NCBI GenBank assembly: GCA_049794535.1
Contig: JBARCX010000380.1
Location: forward strand, 1-14,692
Direction: 5' to 3'
Length of the DNA stretch: 14,692 nt
From: JBARCX01 sp049794535
GTDB taxonomy: Bacteria; Pseudomonadota; Gammaproteobacteria; Xanthomonadales; Rhodanobacteraceae
Positions 1 through 6,352 of the stretch are shown piece after piece. A program made the translations under genes and the position numbers. Position 1 is the stretch's first letter. Each line of letters starts with the position of its first letter. The notes beneath the pieces were generated by a model. That model was not told the origin of the DNA. It searched no databases and was given only the letters and a program-made list of their open reading frames with translations.

Positions 1-393
1 CGGGCAGCTGTGGCAGGAGAGCGACATGAAGGTCTCGAAGTGGTATTCGCCTTCGAGGTTGCGTACCTGCTCGATCACGTCCTGCGATTCCTTGGACGGA
101 TGCCCGCCGACTTGCAGCAGAGCCAGCACCAGCGAAGTGAATTCGTGGCCCATCGGAATGCCGGCAAAGCGCACGCCCACATCGGTGCCCACGCGGTTGA
201 TGGCGAAGGAGGGTACGCGTGCATCGTTGCCGCGGCTAAGCGTGATTTTGTCGGACAGCGACTCGATCTCTTGTAGCAGGGCGAGCAGTTCCTGCGAGGT
301 GGCGCTGTCGTCGACGGAGGCTACCAACTCGATCGGTTGCGTGACCATTTCGAGGTAGGTCTTCAACTGGCTCTTCAGATCGGCATCCAACAT
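1..393 (-). CDS. ahpF: Alkyl hydroperoxide reductase subunit F, N-terminal part (cut by window edge)
   Basis: AhpF is the cytoplasmic flavoprotein that takes electrons from NADH and passes them through its N-terminal thioredoxin-like domain to AhpC. Only the first 131 codons are in the window. They start at the ATG at 393 and run in frame off the left edge. The visible part opens MLDADLKSQLKTYLEMV, as in AhpF proteins, and covers the N-terminal tandem thioredoxin-fold domain. The last residues seen are CHSCP, the redox CxxC pair (Cys127 and Cys130) that reduces AhpC. The FAD- and NADH-binding domains and the second CxxC lie outside. It follows ahpC on the same strand after a 166-base gap holding two hairpins, so it is probably co-transcribed with partial attenuation. 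Recognition of the family is firm; nothing is abnormal apart from truncation by the window. Confidence 0.96.
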   Translation of the reverse strand, partial: MLDADLKSQLKTYLEMVTQPIELVASVDDSATSQELLALLQEIESLSDKITLSRGNDARVPSFAINRVGTDVGVRFAGIPMGHEFTSLVLALLQVGGHPSKESQDVIEQVRNLEGEYHFETFMSLSCHSCP

Positions 394-490
394 GGTGTGC
401 TCCGTCGGTTTCTTCAGGGTGAGCGCTACGAGCACCCGGCAGAACTGGGCGTCGTGAACGTCTTGGATTCGTCGTTACGGGTTCTTGAAA

Positions 491-538
491 GGACCCGGCA
501 GGACGCCGGGTCCGGGGCGGCTCGAAAGGGCGAGCCGC
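491..538 (-). promoter_or_regulatory. Two tandem GC-rich hairpins in the ahpC-ahpF gap (likely attenuator or mRNA stabiliser)
   Basis: Read as minus-strand mRNA, ahpC is followed by two perfect inverted repeats. The first has 8-bp arms at 517-524 and 531-538 (GCGGCTCG / CGAGCCGC, 6-nt loop). The second has 9-bp arms at 491-499 and 505-513 (GGACCCGGC / GCCGGGTCC, 5-nt loop). After the second, the minus strand reads CTTTC and not a clean T-run, so this is not a textbook full terminator. The inference is partial termination or 3'-end protection, which would make AhpC more abundant than AhpF. The repeats are certain; the role is inferred. Confidence 0.6.
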
Positions 539-559
539 AATACACGGGACAGCTTAGTT

Positions 560-1123
560 TTAGATCTTGCCAACCAGGTGCAGCGACGGCGTCAGGGTCT
601 TCTCGCCTTCCTTCCACTTGGCCGGGCACACTTCACCCGGATGGGCGGCAACGTACTGAGCAGCCTTGACCTTGCGCAGCAGCTCGGAAGCGTCACGGCC
701 AATGCCGTTGTCGTGGATTTCGCACAGCTTGATCTGGCCTTCCGGGTTGATCACGAAGGTGCCGCGCAGTGCTAGGCCTTCTTCCTCGATCATCACGTCG
801 AAGTTGCGGGTCAGGGTGCCGGTCGGATCGCCAACCAGGGTGTACTGCACTTTCTTGATCGCGTCGGAGGTGTCGTGCCATGCCTTGTGGGCGAAATGGG
901 TGTCGGTCGAAACACCGTAGATCTCCACGCCAAGCTTCTGGAATTCGGCGTAATGATCGGCGAGGTCTTCCAGCTCGGTCGGGCAGACAAAGGTGAAGTC
1001 GGCCGGGTAGAACACCACCACGGACCACTTGCCCTTCAGCGAGGCATCGGTGACTTCGATGAACTGGCCATCCTTATAAGCGTTGGCCTTGAATGGTTTG
1101 ATTGCGGTGTTGATCAACGACAT
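560..1123 (-). CDS. ahpC: Alkyl hydroperoxide reductase subunit C (2-Cys peroxiredoxin)
   Basis: AhpC is the cytoplasmic typical 2-Cys peroxiredoxin that reduces hydrogen peroxide, organic hydroperoxides and peroxynitrite, and is recycled by AhpF. The product is 187 residues, the usual length. The peroxidatic cysteine is Cys47 in FVCPTE, and the resolving cysteine lies in GEVCPAKW near the C-terminus. The C-terminal tail ending SLHLVGKI closely resembles the enterobacterial AhpC tail. The reading frame stays open upstream to 1252, but the product conventionally begins MSLINTAIKPF. That ATG at 1123 is preceded by GGGAAC at 1131-1136 with 7 nt spacing, so I chose it. The gene is upstream of ahpF on the same strand, with its own promoter region in the 138 bases before it. 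That region carries OxyR-like half-sites, so peroxide induction is likely. Confidence 0.98.
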   Translation of the reverse strand: MSLINTAIKPFKANAYKDGQFIEVTDASLKGKWSVVVFYPADFTFVCPTELEDLADHYAEFQKLGVEIYGVSTDTHFAHKAWHDTSDAIKKVQYTLVGDPTGTLTRNFDVMIEEEGLALRGTFVINPEGQIKLCEIHDNGIGRDASELLRKVKAAQYVAAHPGEVCPAKWKEGEKTLTPSLHLVGKI

Positions 1124-1179
1124 CGTTGTTGTTCCCGTGTGGTGGTTGGTTAGGAGTCCACAATATCGTGGGGGCGTCG

Positions 1180-1231
1180 ATAAGGCTAATCGATTGTTAA
1201 CATGAAAGCGATTGATGAAGGCTATTGATAG
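1180..1231 (-). promoter_or_regulatory. Candidate OxyR-type operator and promoter of ahpC
   Basis: Known OxyR sites are built from ATAG-N7-CTAT blocks. Here 1180-1194 reads ATAA-N7-CGAT and 1211-1225 reads ATTG-N7-CTAT, directly followed by ATAG at 1228-1231. The two blocks are 16 bases apart, one helical turn more than the classical 7. On the minus strand a weak promoter fits: TTAGCC at 1184-1189 as -35, 18-base spacer, and TATTGT at 1160-1165 as -10. The proximal block overlaps that -35, as expected for OxyR activation. Each half-site has mismatches, so the regulator assignment is an inference from the motif plus the gene controlled. Confidence 0.4.
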
Positions 1232-1261
1232 GTGGTGGCTAAAGCTGGCCACGCAAGGCGT

Positions 1262-2104
1262 TTAGCGCTGGCGATCCATCCAGGTGGCGATCTGATCGAC
1301 CACGCTCTGTTCGATCCCGTAGTAACCGTGTGGGCTCAATGAGCCGCACGCTTTGTGCGAGCGGTCGATACCGCCCTGCACGTAAAGCACTTGCGTCTGA
1401 GGGGAGTGGGTCATCGATGCAGCGATGCGCGGCGCGTCTGCCGGCGGGGCGACGTCGCACTGATCATCACGGTTGGCGACAACAAGGGCAGGGATACGCA
1501 CATCCTGCGGGTTCGCCTGGAATACGGTTTCGTGGCTGCCACCCATGCGCGATACCGATTCCGTCAACACCACGCCGGCGAGTTGCGCTGGGCCAAGATG
1601 CGCCGCGCCGTTCATTGCTGCGATCGAGCCTTGGCTCGTCCCCAGCAGAAATACGGGGCTGGCTGACTTCGTATGCGCGAAGCTCACCAGATCACCCACG
1701 AGTGCGGCGTAGGTGGGTGAGCTGCGTAAGCCGCGCAGGTTGTCGCCGTTCACGGTGTCAGGAATGAGTACGGCATAGCCCTGACTCACCCAAAGACTCC
1801 GCGTGCGCACGACGAAGTTGTCGTCATGACGAAGATCGCCATTGCGCTCGATACCTACATCGCCAGCACCCCCAGGAAGCATGACGATGGTTGCTTTTGG
1901 GTGAGCAGGCGCTGCATAGAGCACTCGCTGGTGATCGCCGTTGTGCAGAGGCAGGTTGAATACCTGCTCGGCTGGAACGGTGGCTTGCGCTTCGGCAGTG
2001 GTGGCCTGGTTCGCAGCATCATCCCGGTATGGACTGGCATGGCTGGCGAAAACGGACACCAGCAGCACAGTCGCTGACGCAATGCGCAGAAACGTTCGGG
2101 TCAT
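1262..2104 (-). CDS. Exported alpha/beta-hydrolase
   Basis: This 280-residue protein has a Sec signal peptide (basic MTRTFLR, hydrophobic core, likely cleavage after ASHA at residue 23), so it should act in the periplasm or outside. The mature part looks like an alpha/beta-hydrolase. There is an oxyanion-type MLPGGAG loop (75-81), and the nucleophile elbow GTSQG puts the catalytic serine at 157. Asp213 or Asp214 in NRDDQC is the likely acid. His250 or His259 (in SPHGYYG) is the likely catalytic histidine. Cys216 and Cys253 could form a disulphide in the oxidising compartment. The substrate cannot be told from sequence. It lies upstream of ahpC on the same strand with a 138-base gap that holds ahpC's own promoter, so a shared operon is not required. 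It is divergent from the acidic gene at 2241. Confidence 0.85.
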   Translation of the reverse strand: MTRTFLRIASATVLLVSVFASHASPYRDDAANQATTAEAQATVPAEQVFNLPLHNGDHQRVLYAAPAHPKATIVMLPGGAGDVGIERNGDLRHDDNFVVRTRSLWVSQGYAVLIPDTVNGDNLRGLRSSPTYAALVGDLVSFAHTKSASPVFLLGTSQGSIAAMNGAAHLGPAQLAGVVLTESVSRMGGSHETVFQANPQDVRIPALVVANRDDQCDVAPPADAPRIAASMTHSPQTQVLYVQGGIDRSHKACGSLSPHGYYGIEQSVVDQIATWMDRQR

Positions 2105-2240
2105 CAGTTCGCTCGGCGGCTGGACGGGCCGACATTTGTACTACAGAGCCGTCGAGCGCAGCGTGATCAGCAAAGCCGCACTTTCCATTGAGCGGCGTAC
2201 GCGCAACCATAGCTGGCCTGCCTCTCAGTGATTTCCCCCG

Positions 2241-2780
2241 ATGAACCCATCCGACGACGATTTCGAGACCGAGTACGACTTTGACGAAGGCGATGATGAC
2301 TCGGTCGAGGCCCAGGTCTGGCAGTTGCTGTTGCTAATCAACCCGGGTGATGAAGAGACCGCGCTACAGCAGTTCACGGCCTATCGCGAGGTGATCGTTC
2401 ACGCGGATGAGGAAGAGGAAGAGGTTGAACCATTGACGGTGATCAGTCAGGTGATTGACTGGCGTTCGGGCTTTTTGGTCGACGCAGGCGATATGCCATC
2501 GTTCGTGCAGGCCATCAACGAACTGTCGTCGCGCTGGAACCTCAGCCTCGATTGGGGTGGTGACCCGGACGATGATGAGTTCTATGACGACCACGACGTG
2601 GCTTCGCTTTGTGCCATCGCCTATGACCGCCTCGCCGAATTCGGCTACACCCTGTGGGCGTGTGAAACCGATGGCGACAGCTATGCCGGTTGGATCACCC
2701 TGACGCGCGACAGTGAGCCACTACGTGAACTGGCTACGGCCCTGGGCATCAACCTGCGGTTGGGCAGCGAAGTCGTTTGA
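2241..2780 (+). CDS. Highly acidic protein of unknown function (possibly DUF6630 family)
   Basis: The product is 179 residues with no signal peptide and no membrane segment, so it is probably cytoplasmic. It opens with an Asp/Glu-rich tail (residues 4-23) and has another acidic run (EEEEEVE, about residues 57-63). The middle and end are folded-looking and rich in Trp: DWRSGFLVDAGD, LDWGGDPDDDEFYDDHD, then YDRLAEFGYTLWACETDGDSYAGW. This pattern reminds me of DUF6630, a family of unknown function, but I cannot confirm that by search. An in-frame TGA at 2229 makes the ATG at 2241 the first possible ATG start; no clear Shine-Dalgarno precedes it. The gene stands alone, divergent from the hydrolase gene. 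Codon use and length support a real gene; no function is proposed. Confidence 0.8.
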   Translation: MNPSDDDFETEYDFDEGDDDSVEAQVWQLLLLINPGDEETALQQFTAYREVIVHADEEEEEVEPLTVISQVIDWRSGFLVDAGDMPSFVQAINELSSRWNLSLDWGGDPDDDEFYDDHDVASLCAIAYDRLAEFGYTLWACETDGDSYAGWITLTRDSEPLRELATALGINLRLGSEVV

Positions 2781-2813
2781 GTTCGCAGGGAAGGGGCGAT
2801 ATCAGAGGCTAGT

Positions 2814-2875
2814 CAGTACGTGTGCAATGAGACTCGATGTAGACGCTTCTGCATGGAATCTAAGCACGCGTACTG
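2814..2875. repeat. 12-base inverted repeat upstream of the FAD oxidoreductase gene
   Basis: CAGTACGTGTGC at 2814-2825 and GCACGCGTACTG at 2864-2875 are inverted copies with a single G-T mismatch, separated by 38 bases. A third, shorter relative (AGTACGTGCAA) occurs in direct orientation at 2945-2955. The group lies in the 238-base gap between the acidic gene and the oxidoreductase gene. It may be an operator or part of an mRNA 3'-end structure of the upstream gene; there is no T-run. Confidence 0.45.
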
Positions 2876-3018
2876 ATGGCTGACCCAGCCACTTCTCATG
2901 AGCAGTGATGCTTCGTTGAGCGGATCACGCAGTTGAGATCATCAAGTACGTGCAAGCTTTGGTTCAGTGCAATGCATCTGATGGGAAATGACGCCTGTCA
3001 GCTAACGGAGTAGAGCCT

Positions 3019-4485
3019 ATGACATCAGGTCACACAGCATCACGAAAAGTCACCATCATCGGTGCGGGCTTGTCGGGACTGGCCGCTGGCATTCACCTTG
3101 CCCGGCAGGGATTTGGCGTCACCGTGCTGGAGGCGAATGACGTCATCGGCGGGTGCTGTTCGACGACGGATGTCGAGGGCTATAGGTTCAACAATGGTGC
3201 GATGTACGTCGCCGTTCCGCGACTGATCGACCATGCATTCTCGCGATTAGGGCTCGATCGCCAGGCGTTGGTGCCGCTGCGTCGTATCGCTGTGCCGCAG
3301 ACGTCGGTGTTGCCGAGTGGTACGCGAGTGACGTTTGTCGACAAAGGCACTGCGCGCATCGAGGGCGACAACGGAGCGGCGCGGACTCGAGTTCTACAGG
3401 CAGAGCTTGAGCGCTGCATCGATAAATGGGCTCCCGTGCTTCGACTGTTTGTCGATGATCTGATGCCTTATCCGCTTTCGCTGCCACGTTTGCTTTCCAA
3501 GGTATGGCGCCACTTGCCGAAGTTGAGTGGCAATCTCGCTGGGGAGCTGCACAAATTATTTAGCGATCCAGAAGCACGGGCCGCTGTTTCCGCGGTAACG
3601 CTCTACACCGGCTTGCCCGTGGAGCGTACGCCGGTATTCCAGATCATGGGGCTGGTCGCCATGTTGGACGAAGGCTTCTATTTGCCCGAAGGCGGCATGG
3701 GCGCGATCACCGATGCATTGCATCATGCGTTCCTGGAACTTGGTGGTGAGCTGCATGTCGGCGCACGCGTCAAGCGCATCCGGGTGGATGGCGGCAAGGT
3801 CCGCTCGGTCGTGCTTGAAGGCAAGACAGAGATCCCGACGGATACCGTGATATCGACGGCCACCGCGATGGCTACCTTCACACGCATGATGGTGCCCACG
3901 GATGTGCCCACTTCGATTCAGCGTCGTTTGAAACGTGTACCGCTTTCGCAGCGAGCGTTAGGTATACAGCTCGGGCTGTCGAACCAGATCGATGCGCCGG
4001 CCTATGCGGTGAACCATGTTGCGTTGATGGAGCAGCAGTATCAGCAATTGGCTCCGCAGCCGGATGGCATTCGCTGGCTCAGCTATACCGTTCCCACGCT
4101 TACCCTACCGGCCTTGGCGCCCCCAGGCGGCAGCATCATCGAGATGTTCACATCGGTTGACCAGAAGCAGCCGCTGGATGCATGGGATGACCGCACTGCG
4201 AATGCGTTGGCGGATGAGGCCATCGCTGCGCTAGCGCAGCATCAGCCGCTAGACATTCACACGCGTCGCGTACTCAGTCCAAGAACCTATGCCGAGCAGA
4301 TGAACCTGTTCGAGGGTGCGTTGTATGGGCTATCGCCGGGGGCGAGTCCTGCCCAGCAGTTTCCGTACAGGACGCCGATCGAAGGACTGTTTCTTGCGGG
4401 TCAAACGACTTATCCGGGCTACGGCACGGGGCCTGCTCTGTTCACCGGCATTCTTGCGGCCGAAGCCGTCGCGAAGCATCGCTAG
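3019..4485 (+). CDS. Phytoene desaturase / carotenoid oxidase family FAD-dependent oxidoreductase (CrtI/CrtN-like)
   Basis: This 488-residue protein belongs to the phytoene-dehydrogenase-related flavoproteins, which desaturate, isomerise or oxidise polyene or other lipophilic substrates. The N-terminus has the FAD dinucleotide fold: GAGLSG at 15-20 and the ribose-binding Glu38 in VLEAN, followed by IGGCCST. The C-terminal FAD signature reads GLFLAGQTTYPGYGTGP (from about residue 456), characteristic of the CrtI/CrtN/RetSat group. The start is well supported by GGAG at 3007-3010, 8 bases before the ATG. No phytoene or squalene synthase and no other carotenoid gene is adjacent, so I do not call it crtI. 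The substrate could be a carotenoid precursor, a retinoid-like compound or something unrelated. It is monocistronic or loosely followed by the dehydrogenase gene 227 bases downstream on the same strand. Confidence 0.88.
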   Translation: MTSGHTASRKVTIIGAGLSGLAAGIHLARQGFGVTVLEANDVIGGCCSTTDVEGYRFNNGAMYVAVPRLIDHAFSRLGLDRQALVPLRRIAVPQTSVLPSGTRVTFVDKGTARIEGDNGAARTRVLQAELERCIDKWAPVLRLFVDDLMPYPLSLPRLLSKVWRHLPKLSGNLAGELHKLFSDPEARAAVSAVTLYTGLPVERTPVFQIMGLVAMLDEGFYLPEGGMGAITDALHHAFLELGGELHVGARVKRIRVDGGKVRSVVLEGKTEIPTDTVISTATAMATFTRMMVPTDVPTSIQRRLKRVPLSQRALGIQLGLSNQIDAPAYAVNHVALMEQQYQQLAPQPDGIRWLSYTVPTLTLPALAPPGGSIIEMFTSVDQKQPLDAWDDRTANALADEAIAALAQHQPLDIHTRRVLSPRTYAEQMNLFEGALYGLSPGASPAQQFPYRTPIEGLFLAGQTTYPGYGTGPALFTGILAAEAVAKHR

Positions 4486-4592
4486 AGTCTTTTCTAAAGC
4501 ACGATTATCGGTAAGTGTTTTGCACGATAGTGACCCAGCACTTCAGCTCGCCTAGATATAGCCACAGCGCTGTCATCGGATGTCCTCACGCT

Positions 4593-4657
4593 ACCGCCCT
4601 CCCATCGAGGGTGGTGCGCACATAGGCTCATCATCTGGCGCTCATCGCAGCCAGATG
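4593..4657. other. Two tandem stem-loops between the CrtI-like gene and the GhrA-like gene
   Basis: The first inverted repeat pairs 4593-4601 with 4607-4615 (ACCGCCCTC / GAGGGTGGT, one G-T pair, 5-base loop). The second pairs 4632-4639 with 4650-4657 (CATCTGGC / GCCAGATG, perfect 8 bp, 10-base loop). They begin about 108 bases after the oxidoreductase stop and end 55 bases before the dehydrogenase ATG. Neither is followed by a T-run. They may be a transcript 3'-end, or a leader structure for the dehydrogenase mRNA. The rest of the 4486-4697 gap shows nothing I can name. Confidence 0.5.
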
Positions 4658-4712
4658 TCGAGCTGATGGCTGTTGACGATGCGAGCGGTAATCCATCTTG
4701 AGTCAGGCAAGC

Positions 4713-5654
4713 ATGAAAATTCTTTTGCACACGCAGCACATGAGTGCGGCGGCGAGTCTGCATGATTTTGCACAAGCCCTACCGGAAGCCGATTTGCGCC
4801 ATTGGCAGCCGGGCGATGCCGAGCCCGCTGATTTTGCGGTGGTCTGGCGTCCGCCGCGCGAGCTTTTCGCAGGTCGCAACGATTTACGTGCCGTGTTCAA
4901 TGTGGGCGCAGGTGTGGATGCCATCCTAGGGCTTGAGCGTGCACATCCGGGAACGTTGCCAGCGCAGTCGCTACTTGTACGGCTTGAAGATACGGGTATG
5001 GCGCCACAGATGGCGGAGTACGTGACATATGTGGTGTTGCGATACATGCGGCGCTTTGATCGATATGCGCGCTTGCAGGCGGAGCGTCGGTGGCATGTGC
5101 TCGAGCCGTATCCGCGCGCAACGTTCACCGTTGGGGTACTTGGCCTTGGGGTGCTCGGTACGCATGTTGCCAAAACGCTCGCATCATGGGGTTTGCCGGT
5201 GCGTGGTTTTAGCCGCAGCGAAAAGCGTGTGGACGGCATCGAGTGTTATGCCGGCGTGGACCAGTTCGACGCGTTTCTGGACAAGGTGAAGGTGTTGGTG
5301 AATCTCTTGCCGAGCACACCGGATACCGACGGCATACTCAATGCCCGTACGTTTGCGAAACTTGCGCGTGGTGCGTACGTCATCAACGTGGCGCGTGGCG
5401 CGCATTTGGTCGAGCAAGATCTGTTGGATGCCATCGCGCTCGGGCAAATTGCGGCGGCCACGCTGGATGTGTTTCATGAGGAGCCGCTGCCCGCCGAGCA
5501 TCCTTTCTGGCGCGATCCGCACATCACGATCACACCGCATTGTTCGGCGGAGACTTTGCGTGACGAAAGCGTGCAGCAGATTGCACAGAAGATCCGTGCG
5601 CTGACACGCGGTGAGGCGATCGGTGGCGTCGTCGACGTCGCGCGCGGGTACTGA
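4713..5654 (+). CDS. ghrA: Glyoxylate/hydroxypyruvate reductase A-type D-2-hydroxyacid dehydrogenase
   Basis: The family reduces glyoxylate to glycolate and hydroxypyruvate to D-glycerate, using NAD(P)H in the cytoplasm. The 313-residue product matches the usual GhrA length (about 312). The nucleotide-binding motif is GLGVLG at 144-149. The catalytic trio of D-2-hydroxyacid dehydrogenases is visible: Arg228 in NVARGA, Glu257 in HEEPLP and His276 in TPHCSA, the last with the Cys-Ser-Ala context typical of the GhrA branch. The frame is open to a TTG at 4698, but neither candidate has a strong ribosome site. I chose the ATG at 4713 because the fold then starts directly with the first strand (MKILLHTQ), as in relatives. 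It is convergent with the small gene at 5694. The exact substrate preference is not provable from sequence. Confidence 0.88.
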   Translation: MKILLHTQHMSAAASLHDFAQALPEADLRHWQPGDAEPADFAVVWRPPRELFAGRNDLRAVFNVGAGVDAILGLERAHPGTLPAQSLLVRLEDTGMAPQMAEYVTYVVLRYMRRFDRYARLQAERRWHVLEPYPRATFTVGVLGLGVLGTHVAKTLASWGLPVRGFSRSEKRVDGIECYAGVDQFDAFLDKVKVLVNLLPSTPDTDGILNARTFAKLARGAYVINVARGAHLVEQDLLDAIALGQIAAATLDVFHEEPLPAEHPFWRDPHITITPHCSAETLRDESVQQIAQKIRALTRGEAIGGVVDVARGY

Positions 5655-5694
5655 AGCCCCAGTGCTCGTGCCTTAGAACGGCTCTAGGGGGCTT
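5654..5694. terminator. Possible bidirectional terminator between convergent genes
   Basis: AAGCCCC at 5654-5660 and GGGGCTT at 5688-5694 form a perfect 7-bp outer stem. Inside is a weak 3-bp GCC/GGC stem around TTAGAAC. On the plus strand the right arm runs into TTTA. The stem spans nearly the whole 39-base space between the ghrA-like stop and the stop of the minus-strand gene. The long, poorly paired interior makes this only a moderate candidate. Confidence 0.35.
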
Positions 5695-5939
5695 TATCGG
5701 GATTGTGGTGCATCGATCGCATTCGCATCACTTCGCTTATGCGGCTCGGTGATGATTTCTTTCTTGAGGATGCGGACCGAGCCGACCATAAGCAGACGCA
5801 TATCGCGGACCAGATAGGCTGCTAAGGCTTCGTCGGAGATGTCATCACCTTCGATATCGAGACGAAAGCCTTGGCCTTGTAACCCGCCACCGTTCGAGAA
5901 CGATAGGTCGAAATCGAAGCAGACTCGTTTGTCGCTCAT
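5694..5939 (-). CDS. Small conserved protein of unknown function (81 residues)
   Basis: The product is an 81-residue soluble protein without signal peptide or membrane segment. It has a compact, conserved-looking core: FDFDLSFSNGGGLQGQGF (residues 8-25), then RLDIEGDDISDEALAAYLV, then RDMRLLMVGSVRILKKEII and EPHKR. I recall similar short proteins with an NGGGLQGQGFRLDI-type motif in unrelated bacteria, but know of no assigned function. The predicted pattern is strand, glycine loop, strand, helix, strand. The start is strongly supported: AAGGA lies 7 bases before the ATG. It is convergent with the ghrA-like gene and has about 410 bases of structured non-coding DNA upstream. The tail after EPHKR (about residues 70-81) looks disordered. 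Confidence 0.82.
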   Translation of the reverse strand: MSDKRVCFDFDLSFSNGGGLQGQGFRLDIEGDDISDEALAAYLVRDMRLLMVGSVRILKKEIITEPHKRSDANAIDAPQSR

Positions 5940-6352
5940 GCGTATGTCCTTGAGAATTCTTTAAGACGATGACGAGGAAAAATAGCGACGGTATGGCCGT
6001 CGAAAGCGCGCAGCGCGATGGAATGCGGCATCGCCAGTAAGAGGGTGATACGACGAGCCTGTATCGATGCGTGGGCTCGATAAATTTACCGGCCCACGAT
6101 GCCGCGCAAGTAGCGATATATCCGCAAACCTGGCTTGACGGAAATTAAAGATCGGGAGAGTGCTGTTCGAAGGTCTGCCAGTTAGCGGCGACCGAACAAC
6201 TGACGTGGTGCGATCAAACGTAGTTGATGTTGTCGCACAACACGTTTTGATTCGCATGAGCTCGTTGCTCATGATGCTGCCGGGTGAGGCTTGTGGGTTC
6301 GTCTGTGTAGCGCCGGCTGCTCGGAGGCCTGGGATGGATTCCTGGCCTCACC
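5940..6352. other. 413-base non-coding gap with strong secondary structure
   Basis: No convincing gene lies here. A 103-codon minus-strand frame (5961-6272) has no family resemblance, and its start lies inside a hairpin. The gap should contain the promoter of the 81-residue gene. It holds the inverted repeats listed separately at 6209-6273. Just after the sulfotransferase stop there is an imperfect stem at 6324-6349: GAGGCC and GGCCTC arms, extended inward with one mismatch and one G-T pair, and no T-run. That stem is a candidate 3'-end of the sulfotransferase mRNA. Confidence 0.5.
6209..6273. repeat. Nested imperfect palindrome plus adjacent perfect hairpin
   Basis: The outer arms are TGCGATCAAACGT (6209-6221) and ACGTTTTGATTCGCA (6242-6256). 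They pair fully except for two single-base bulges. Inside is GTTGT at 6229-6233 and ACAAC at 6237-6241, with a 3-base loop. An alternative pairing of GTGCGA (6208-6213) with TCGCAC (6233-6238) competes with this. Directly adjoining is a perfect 7-bp repeat, CATGAGC (6255-6261) and GCTCATG (6267-6273), loop TCGTT. There is no T-run on either strand. Candidate operator or structured RNA; the strand is undetermined. Confidence 0.55.

Noticed and set aside
1124..1252. Upstream extension of ahpC to an ATG at 1252 (230 residues)
   Set aside because: The extra 43 residues have no AhpC counterpart and would cover the promoter region; the ATG at 1123 has a ribosome site and gives the standard 187 residues.
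4698..4712. TTG start for the ghrA-like gene
   Set aside because: No better ribosome site than the ATG at 4713, which gives the usual family length and N-terminus.
5961..6272. Minus-strand 103-codon frame
   Set aside because: Low-complexity polar product with no family look, no ribosome site, and a start inside a hairpin.
6324..6349. Factor-independent terminator for the sulfotransferase gene
   Set aside because: The stem is imperfect and the minus strand continues CGAGCAGCC with no T-run, so it is mentioned only as a possible 3'-end structure.
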